DNA from: Chloroflexia bacterium
GTDB lineage: Bacteria > Chloroflexota > Chloroflexia > QHBQ01 > JADMIH01
Direction of reading: 5' to 3'
DNA: 10,949 nucleotides
Assembly: GCA_025927935.1 (NCBI GenBank)
Contig: JAICKM010000166.1
Location: forward strand, 1 to 10,949
Within the stretch, counting starts at the first letter, position 1, and each line of letters begins with the position of its first letter. The notes under the pieces were generated by a model. The model made no database searches and was not told the DNA's origin. It saw only the letters and a list, made by a program, of their open reading frames with translations. The position numbers and the translations under genes were made by a program. Shown here piece after piece: positions 5,543 to 10,949 of the stretch.

Positions 5543-8500
5543 TCACTCCACACTCGGCGCGAACGGGAGGAGGACGTGGAACACGGAGCCCTGGCCGAGA
5601 GTGCTTTCGGCCCAGACGCGGCCGTTGTGCAGTTCGACGATCTGGCGGACGATGGAGAGGCCCAGGCCGGTGCCCTGGATGGTGCGGCTGATGCGCGATT
5701 CGATGCGCGCGTAGCGGTCGAAGATGGCTTCCAGCGCCTCGGCGGGGATGCCCAGGCCCTGGTCGGCCACGCGGAGATGCACCTGGTCCGCCTCCAGCGC
5801 CGTGGTCAGGCGGATGGGGCCGCCCTGCGGCGAGTATTTGATGGCGTTGTTGACCAGGTTGGTGACCACTTGCACCAGCTTGTCGTGGTCGGCCACGAAC
5901 TCCGGCAGCGCCGGGTCGGCGTCGAGCAGCAGCGAGTGGTGGGGCGCGGTGGGCTGGATCAGGTTGACCACGTTCTCGATGATGCGGTGCAGGTCGATCA
6001 GTTCGCGGTTCAGTTGCATCTTGCCCGACTCCATGCGGTCGAGATCGAGCATTTCGGTGATCAGGCGGCTGAGGCGGATGGCCTCCATGTTGATGTCGGT
6101 GGCGTACTCTTTCATCTGCAAGATGGTGAAGTTTTCGTCGCGCATCATGGCGCTGAAGCCCTGGATCACGGTCAGCGGGGTGCGGAACTCGTGGCTGACG
6201 ATGGAGACAAAGTCGCTCTTGGCCCGGTTGAGCACCTGCAATTGTTCGTTGGCGGTCTGCTGGGCGGCCAGGGCGGCGGCCAGTTCGGCTTCGACACGGA
6301 TGCGCGAGGTGATGTCGGTCGCCACGCCGACGATACCGGCGACCACGCCCGCCGCGTCGAACAGGGGCGACAACTGCGCCTGGAAAGTGCGCCCATCCAT
6401 GGTCAGGATGGCGGCGTAGGGTTCGCCGGCCAGGATGTGCGGGATATCAGCGGCGAGCGTAACCAGATCGGGGAAGACGGCGGCGATGGGCCGCCCGACC
6501 AGGTCGCCGGGGCGCAAGCCGAGCGAGTTGAGCGCCCTGCCCTCGATGAGGGTGATGCAGCCGGCCAGGTCGAGCGCGAAGAGCACGACCGGCGCGCCGG
6601 TGGCGACGGCGTGGAGTAGTTCCTGACTGTGGCGCAGGGCCTCCTCGGCGCGGCGGCGCTCCTCGATCTCCAGGCGGGCGGCGGCGAAGAGCCGGGCGTT
6701 ATCGAGCGCCAGCGACGCCAGTTGGGCCAGGCGGGTGAGCAGAGCAATGGACTCCGGGTCGAAGCGGCGGCCCTCTCGTACCTGGGCCACGCTGATCGCC
6801 CCGGCCAACTTGCCCCCGGCTTGCAAGGGCACGGCGACCATGGCATGCAGCGGCAGGCGCTCGAATTCGGGTGAGCGGTCGGACCAGGTGGCGTAGTCGT
6901 CGATCAGCACGGGACCGCCACCGGCCCGGATGCGGCCGGTGATGCCGCTGCCCTTAGGCATGTGGAAGCCCTGATAGCCGGTAAACAGCCCGGCGCCCAC
7001 CTGGCAGACCATCGCGTCGTCCACCGGGTCAACCAGGGCGAGGAAGCAATCTTCGGTGCGCATGAGGGTCGCGGCGCGCAGCACGATGGCTTCGAGCAGG
7101 TTGGTCAGGTTGAGGCGGTTGATGATGCCCAGAGTCATCTCGTGGAGGGCGGCCAGTTCTTCGTTCTGGCGGCGCAGCGCTTCCTCCACCTGGCGGCGCT
7201 GGGTAATATCGGTCACCGCGCCCACGGTGCCCACAACGGTGCCCTCCGCGTCGCGCAGAGGCCGGGCGTTGATTTCGACCCAGAAGCGGCTGCCGTCGCG
7301 GCGGCGCATGTGGATGCTGTACTGCTCGGCCAGGCCGTCCATGCGGCGGCGGTTGCGGGCGCGCATGTGCGCCCAGTCCTCGGCGGGCAGGAAGAGCGTG
7401 TAGGCGGCGACGCCGATGATGTCCTCCACCGGATAGCCGGTCAGCTCGGCCATGCGCCCGTTGGCATAGATCACCACGTCGTCGGCGTCGGTGATGAGCA
7501 GGCCCTCGCCCAGGCTCTCGACAAAGGTGCGGAAGCGCGTCTCGGACTCGCGCCAGGCCGCCTCGGCGCGCTTGCGGGCGGTGATATCTTGAATGACGAC
7601 TTGCACCGCCGGGCGGCCCAGGTAGGTCAGCGGCGCGGCGGTCGTCTCCACATCGAGCACCACGCCGTCGCGGCGGACGATCTGCTCCTCCTGGAGCGGG
7701 GCGACGGCGTTGGCCTCGCGCGCCTGTTGCATACGCGCCGCGGCGGCCTCGCGGAAGTCGGCGTGGACGAAGTCGAGCGCCGGGGCGCCGATCACCTCGT
7801 CCGCAGCACTCGCCCCCAGCAGGCGCACGCCCGCCGGGTTGCTGTAGACGATCTCCTCGCCGGCCACGACCAGGACGGCCACGGGGGCCAGTTCGACCAA
7901 CTGGCGGTAGCGGTTCTCGCTCTCCTGGCGGGCGGCCTCGATCTGCTTGCGCCCGGTCAGGTTGCTAACCACGGCGATGGCGCCGATGATCTCGCCGTCC
8001 ACCCGGCGGGGCGCCCCGGTGATCAGCGCGTGGACGATGTGGCCGTCGGCGTGCAGCAGGCGCGTCTCGTAGGTGGTGGCCGCCCCCGCCCGCCGCTCGG
8101 TCCACGCCTGGGCCAGCGCGGCGTGATCTTCAGGCAGGGTCACGTCGGCGGGCGACTTGCCCAGCAGCGCGGCGGGCGGATAACCGACCAGGCGCGCATA
8201 GGCCGGGTTAACGTACTCAAAGCGGCCGTCGGCGCCGGTGACGGTGAGGCCCTGGCCCATGGTCTCCATGACCTGCTGGGCAAAATAGCGCTGGGCCTGC
8301 GACTCGGCCTCGGCGCGCGCCCGGCCCGCCAGGTCCTGCTCGCGCTCGATGTAGGGCGCCAGGATCGCGGCCAGCACGGTCAGCAACTGCAACTGCGGCG
8401 CGCCCAGGGGCCGGGGATCGGAATCGACCGCGCAGAGCGTGCCGAAGAAGCTGCCGTCGTGCAGGAGAATGGGCACGCCGATGTAGCTGTGGATCAGCGG

Positions 8501-8887
8501 CAGGGCCAGGGGCAGGGCGATGCGGGCGGCGCGCGGGTCGGCGCGGGTATCGGGAATGGCGAGCGGTTCCGGCTCGAGCGCGGCGGCGATGAGGCTGCAA
8601 AACATGTGCGGCAGCGGCAGGATGCTGCCCGGCACGACGGCACAGCCGCCCGGCAGGTTGTGGGCGGCCACGATTTCGGCGGCGCCGTCGTCGAGGTGGA
8701 TGCGCGCGCAAAAGGCCGTGCGCATGCCCAGTTGGGTTGTCACCAGCGGCAGCACGGTGTCCAGCGCGCCGCTCAGGGACGGGAACCGTTGTCCCACCAG
8801 GGCCGCCAGCGCGCCAAGCGCACCGGCGGACGCGCCCAGGGCATCCTCGTCCGGCGCGGAGCTGACGGGATCGATCATGTGTGTCAT
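5543..8887 (-). CDS. Multi-sensor PAS/GAF histidine kinase
   Basis: This is a 1114-residue cytoplasmic sensor histidine kinase. Approximate domains: GAF 28-180 (with YIGVPILLHDGSFFGTLCAV), PAS 200-325, PAS 328-440, PAS 450-562 (EGLLITDADDVVIYANGRMAE begins it), GAF 585-735, PAS 755-860, a coiled linker, HisKA 888-955, and HATPase 995-1110. The phospho-acceptor is H899 in the H-box SIVSHEFRTPL. The N-box is NLVNNAIKYSPQGG (N1013/N1014), G1 is DQGLGIP near 1041, and G2 is GTGLGLSIV near 1070. All ATP-binding and transfer motifs look intact. No transmembrane helix and no receiver domain are present, so its response regulator is encoded elsewhere. The ATG at 8887 follows GAGGA with good spacing; a second ATG at 8878 is possible. 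The gene is divergent from the STAND gene and upstream of the HD-GYP gene on the same strand. The GAF domains show no recognised bilin or haem ligand motif, so the stimulus is unknown. Confidence 0.94.
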   Translation of the reverse strand: MTHMIDPVSSAPDEDALGASAGALGALAALVGQRFPSLSGALDTVLPLVTTQLGMRTAFCARIHLDDGAAEIVAAHNLPGGCAVVPGSILPLPHMFCSLIAAALEPEPLAIPDTRADPRAARIALPLALPLIHSYIGVPILLHDGSFFGTLCAVDSDPRPLGAPQLQLLTVLAAILAPYIEREQDLAGRARAEAESQAQRYFAQQVMETMGQGLTVTGADGRFEYVNPAYARLVGYPPAALLGKSPADVTLPEDHAALAQAWTERRAGAATTYETRLLHADGHIVHALITGAPRRVDGEIIGAIAVVSNLTGRKQIEAARQESENRYRQLVELAPVAVLVVAGEEIVYSNPAGVRLLGASAADEVIGAPALDFVHADFREAAAARMQQAREANAVAPLQEEQIVRRDGVVLDVETTAAPLTYLGRPAVQVVIQDITARKRAEAAWRESETRFRTFVESLGEGLLITDADDVVIYANGRMAELTGYPVEDIIGVAAYTLFLPAEDWAHMRARNRRRMDGLAEQYSIHMRRRDGSRFWVEINARPLRDAEGTVVGTVGAVTDITQRRQVEEALRRQNEELAALHEMTLGIINRLNLTNLLEAIVLRAATLMRTEDCFLALVDPVDDAMVCQVGAGLFTGYQGFHMPKGSGITGRIRAGGGPVLIDDYATWSDRSPEFERLPLHAMVAVPLQAGGKLAGAISVAQVREGRRFDPESIALLTRLAQLASLALDNARLFAAARLEIEERRRAEEALRHSQELLHAVATGAPVVLFALDLAGCITLIEGRALNSLGLRPGDLVGRPIAAVFPDLVTLAADIPHILAGEPYAAILTMDGRTFQAQLSPLFDAAGVVAGIVGVATDITSRIRVEAELAAALAAQQTANEQLQVLNRAKSDFVSIVSHEFRTPLTVIQGFSAMMRDENFTILQMKEYATDINMEAIRLSRLITEMLDLDRMESGKMQLNRELIDLHRIIENVVNLIQPTAPHHSLLLDADPALPEFVADHDKLVQVVTNLVNNAIKYSPQGGPIRLTTALEADQVHLRVADQGLGIPAEALEAIFDRYARIESRISRTIQGTGLGLSIVRQIVELHNGRVWAESTLGQGSVFHVLLPFAPSVE

Positions 8888-8906
8888 CCAATCCTCGCGG
8901 GGCCGC

Positions 8907-8929
8907 GGCCCGGTCGCGAGACCGGGGCC
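8907..8929 (-). promoter_or_regulatory. Hairpin in the histidine kinase leader
   Basis: A 7-bp stem (8909-8915 with 8920-8926) with a 4-base loop is extended by two more pairs past a single bulge. It lies between the predicted kinase promoter and the Shine-Dalgarno, so it would form in the 5' leader. It may tune translation or simply be another small intergenic palindrome; the sequence does not decide. Confidence 0.45.
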
Positions 8930-8950
8930 ACACCCGGTCGCTTCGGCAAA

Positions 8951-8979
8951 AGTATACCGCGCCCGGCCCGCTAAAGCAA
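8951..8979 (-). promoter_or_regulatory. Predicted promoter of the histidine kinase
   Basis: Minus-strand TATACT at 8951-8956 (5 of 6) is 17 bp from TTGCTT at 8974-8979 (TTG intact). Transcription would start near 8944, about 57 bases before the ATG. An inverted repeat (cccgct 8967-8972, agcggg 8979-8984) overlaps the -35 and could be an operator. Confidence 0.55.
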
Positions 8980-8995
8980 GCGGGGGCGGACTTAA

Positions 8996-9007
8996 CCCCC
9001 ATGGGGG
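8996..9007. promoter_or_regulatory. Perfect 12-bp palindrome between divergent promoters
   Basis: The sequence CCCCCATGGGGG is fully self-complementary. It lies about 17 bp beyond the kinase -35 and about 60 bp before the STAND gene -35. The octamer gggggcgg also occurs twice here (8982-8989 and 9003-9010). An operator role for one or both promoters is possible but unproven. Confidence 0.35.
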
Positions 9008-9065
9008 CGGTCGTGGTGTCTATAGCTTAACGGGTTGGCGGGCGGATGGTCGCACGGCAGCGCGC

Positions 9066-9094
9066 TTGACAGCCCCGCCCGCCCCGGCTACACT
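9066..9094 (+). promoter_or_regulatory. Strong sigma70-like promoter of the STAND gene
   Basis: A perfect TTGACA at 9066-9071 is followed by a 17-bp spacer and TACACT at 9089-9094 (4 of 6). The transcript would start near 9101, about 40 bases before the ATG at 9141. This is the best -35 box in the window. Confidence 0.7.
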
Positions 9095-9126
9095 ACGTCC
9101 AACAGGGATCCCGCCTGCCACGTCCC

Positions 9127-9133
9127 AGGAGGT
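9127..9133 (+). promoter_or_regulatory. Shine-Dalgarno fixing the STAND gene start
   Basis: AGGAGGT ends 7 bases before ATG 9141. This near-perfect anti-16S match selects that start over later in-frame GTG codons that lie past the palindromic repeat. Confidence 0.85.
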
Positions 9134-9140
9134 GTCGCAT

Positions 9141-10949
9141 ATGCCTGCACCGTCACCCGACCCCCGATTCGCGTCTCCCGGTGATCCGTCGCAAAATGCA
9201 GGCCACGCTTCCGCGCCGGACCAACCTCTCCCCCCGCCCCTCCCCGCCGCGGGGAGGGGAGTCGCGCCGGATGCAGCGGCGGTCAGCGTGGGCAACGTGG
9301 ATTCGCAGGGCGGCGGAATCGCCATCGGACCCGGCGCGACGGTCAACGATCAGCGCAAGTACGAGTACCACCTGCCCGCCGCGCCGCCCACCGGCCCGGC
9401 CTTCGTGGTGCCCTACCCGCCCAATCCGCTCTTCACCGGGCGCGACGCCGAACTGGTGCGCATTGGGGAACTGCTGGACGGCGGGCAATCTGTGGCGGTA
9501 GTGGGCACGGGCGGGCTGGGCAAGACGCAACTGGCCGCCGAGTACGCGCACGCGGCGCGCGCCCAGTATCCGGGCGGGGTGTTCTGGCTGAACATGGAGC
9601 AGGCCGAGGGCATCGCCGGGCAGGTGGCGGATCTGGCCGGCCCGCGGGGCCTGAACTTGCCTGCCGCGCCCGCGCTCGACTTCCAGGGGAAGCGAGATGC
9701 GGTCCGCGCTGCCTGGGAAGAACCAGTGGCGCGCCTGCTCATCTTCGACAACCTCGAAGACCCCGCCGTCTGGCGCGAATGGCAGCCTAAAGGTGGCCGC
9801 GCCCGCGTGCTGATCACCAGCCGCCGCTGGCACTGGGGCGCGACGAGTGGCGTAGAGGCCCTTCAATTACAGCCCTTGGGTCGCCCGGCCAGCCAGGAAC
9901 TGTTGCTATCCCCCCGCGCCAAAAGCAAGAAGACGATCGCCGCCTCCCTGCTGGCTGACCCAGCGACCGCCGCCGACGCGGATGCCATCTGCGAGGCGGT
10001 GGGCGACCTGCCGCTAGCGCTGGCCCTGGCCGGGGCCTACCTGGAGCTGACCCCTAGCGTGGATCTGCCCGCCTATCGGGAGCAGATCACGTCCGCAGCC
10101 CTGTTGCACCTGGAACTGGACCTCGTCGGTCTGGAGGCCGATCTGCCCACCGGGCACGAGGAGAGCATTCTCGCCACTTTCGATTTGAGCTACAGGCGGC
10201 TAGCTGTGGACGATACTTTGGCTGGCACGCTGCTGCATCGCGCCGCCCGGCTGGCCCCCGCGCCCATCCCGCGCCGCCTGCTGCTCCGCGCCGCCGGCCT
10301 CGATCCCGACGATGCCCAGGCCCAAGTGAAGGCGGACCACGCGCTGGACCGACTGACGGGGCTGGGGCTGATCGAGCCGCTGGAGGACGGTCGCCTGCGC
10401 CTGCACCGATTGCTGGCTGCCTTCGTCCGCCCCCGCACTCCCACTCCGGCGGAAGACAGCACGGCGGTCGGAGTAGCTTTAACTGTTGAGGCGCATGCTA
10501 TTAATGAAGAGGGCTATCCACTACCTGGGCTGCCGTACCTACCGCATCTACGTGAAGTGACTGCTGCATATCCATGTGTTGACGATATAGCGGTCTCGCT
10601 TCTCCATAACCTGGGCTACCTAATGAGAATACAGGGCGAATTAGGACCAGCACATTCAATCTTAGAGCGTGCGCTTGCAATACAGGAACAATTATATGGT
10701 TTGATGGATGCGAAGGTTGTTGTACATCTCAAAACCTTAGCAAATCTTTTTCAGGAGCAAAATGAATTAGACTCTGCTCGTCCGTTGTTGGAACGAGCCT
10801 TAAGCATATGCGAACAGAATTTTGAGTCTAACGACGTCAACATTGGTACTATTCTCAACGATCTAGGTTACCTAATGACTAAACAAGGTGATTTAATTAA
10901 TGCCAAACCTTTATTAAAGCGCGCGATTGCTATTTATACACACTATCAT
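9141..10949 (+). CDS. NB-ARC/TPR STAND NTPase, 3' end off window
   Basis: The open frame covers 603 codons with no stop before the window edge. Residues 1-95 are Pro/Gly/Ala-rich, with a glycine-rich motif (VSVGNVDSQGGGIAIGPGA, 48-66) and no recognisable enzymatic effector. The NB-ARC core follows: NPLFTGRDAEL at 95-105, Walker A GTGGLGKT (122-129), Walker B LLIFDN (199-204), sensor-like ITSRR (225-229), GDLPLALALAG (288-298), then a winged-helix part ending in LHRLL (421-425), in the place of the MHD motif of plant and animal NLRs. From about 480 come 42-residue TPR units (481-522, 523-564, 565 onward) with the kinesin-light-chain-like LLERALxI pattern. STAND proteins are ATP-dependent switches that oligomerise after ligand binding by their repeats; many bacterial ones act in antiphage defence or signalling. 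A defence role is inference. TTA leucine codons number one before codon 444 and ten after it, matching a sharp GC drop. Confidence 0.9.
   Translation, partial: MPAPSPDPRFASPGDPSQNAGHASAPDQPLPPPLPAAGRGVAPDAAAVSVGNVDSQGGGIAIGPGATVNDQRKYEYHLPAAPPTGPAFVVPYPPNPLFTGRDAELVRIGELLDGGQSVAVVGTGGLGKTQLAAEYAHAARAQYPGGVFWLNMEQAEGIAGQVADLAGPRGLNLPAAPALDFQGKRDAVRAAWEEPVARLLIFDNLEDPAVWREWQPKGGRARVLITSRRWHWGATSGVEALQLQPLGRPASQELLLSPRAKSKKTIAASLLADPATAADADAICEAVGDLPLALALAGAYLELTPSVDLPAYREQITSAALLHLELDLVGLEADLPTGHEESILATFDLSYRRLAVDDTLAGTLLHRAARLAPAPIPRRLLLRAAGLDPDDAQAQVKADHALDRLTGLGLIEPLEDGRLRLHRLLAAFVRPRTPTPAEDSTAVGVALTVEAHAINEEGYPLPGLPYLPHLREVTAAYPCVDDIAVSLLHNLGYLMRIQGELGPAHSILERALAIQEQLYGLMDAKVVVHLKTLANLFQEQNELDSARPLLERALSICEQNFESNDVNIGTILNDLGYLMTKQGDLINAKPLLKRAIAIYTHYH
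9237..9259. repeat. Palindromic repeat inside the STAND coding region
   Basis: A perfect 10-bp stem, cccctccccg (9237-9246) with cggggagggg (9250-9259), encloses a 3-base loop. With its flank from about 9220 to 9266 it matches a widespread small repeat type that in another frame reads LSPRPSPPRGGE (frame of 9181 on the plus strand); I recognise that peptide from memory. In the gene frame it encodes PLPPPLPAAGRG in the disordered N-terminus, so it does not break the protein. Confidence 0.7.
10470..10949 (+). other. AT-rich segment encoding the TPR array
   Basis: Hand-counted GC is about 42% for 10501-10949, against about 72% for 10321-10440. The change occurs within about 30 bases near 10470, at codon 444, between the winged-helix region and the TPRs. 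Codon choice changes too: TTA, ATA, AAA and AAT become common. The frame stays open for 160 codons and keeps the TPR period, so this is coding DNA of a different compositional origin rather than non-coding sequence. Confidence 0.85.

Noticed and set aside
9020..9866. Minus-strand frames 9020-9346 and 9153-9866
   Set aside because: They are antisense to the NB-ARC coding region, which has Walker motifs, a strong promoter and a Shine-Dalgarno on the plus strand.

Overview
The window is GC-rich (roughly 68-70% by eye) except for its last ~480 bases. It carries five protein-coding loci and one tRNA. The mix suggests a filamentous or soil/sediment Chloroflexota: very long PAS/GAF sensor proteins, a TMEM175-type channel, an NB-ARC/TPR STAND protein, and intergenic tracts of short palindromic and 7-9 bp repeats. 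That assignment is inference from gene content and repeat style; no marker gene is present to prove it.

Layout, left to right. Bases 1-141 are non-coding with 9-bp periodic low-complexity repeats. On the minus strand, 142-987 is a membrane-anchored protein with two FxLYD-like modules, broken by an in-frame TAG at 697-699. It overlaps the end of a complete TMEM175/DUF1211 potassium-channel gene (977-1639), which has its own sigma70-like promoter. A tRNA-Leu(UAG) (1783-1864, minus) follows, with a clear TATAAT box behind it. Between that promoter and the next gene lies a three-arm set of 10-bp inverted repeats (1976-2017). Two very large minus-strand signalling genes then fill the centre. One is a PAS-GAF-PAS-PAS-PAS-GAF-HD-GYP protein (2078-5146), a predicted cyclic-di-GMP phosphodiesterase. 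The other is a GAF-PAS-PAS-PAS-GAF-PAS-HisKA-HATPase histidine kinase (5543-8887). They are separated by a 396-bp repeat-rich spacer. Finally, divergent from the kinase and behind a good TTGACA promoter and an AGGAGGT ribosome site, a plus-strand STAND NTPase gene starts at 9141 and runs off the window.

How the parts relate. The kinase and the HD-GYP protein are both soluble multi-sensor proteins on the same strand. The kinase has no receiver domain and the HD-GYP protein has no receiver or phosphotransfer domain, so they may share stimuli but are not an obvious phosphorelay pair. The STAND gene looks independent.

The most notable object is the STAND gene. Its NB-ARC half is about 70% GC, but at about base 10470, exactly between the winged-helix/LHR segment and the first TPR, composition drops to about 42% GC (hand count, 10501-10949). 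The reading frame stays open and in phase with a 42-residue TPR period. This looks like a chimeric NLR-like protein whose sensor repeats have a different origin from its switch domain. A short palindromic repeat is also embedded in frame in its N-terminus.
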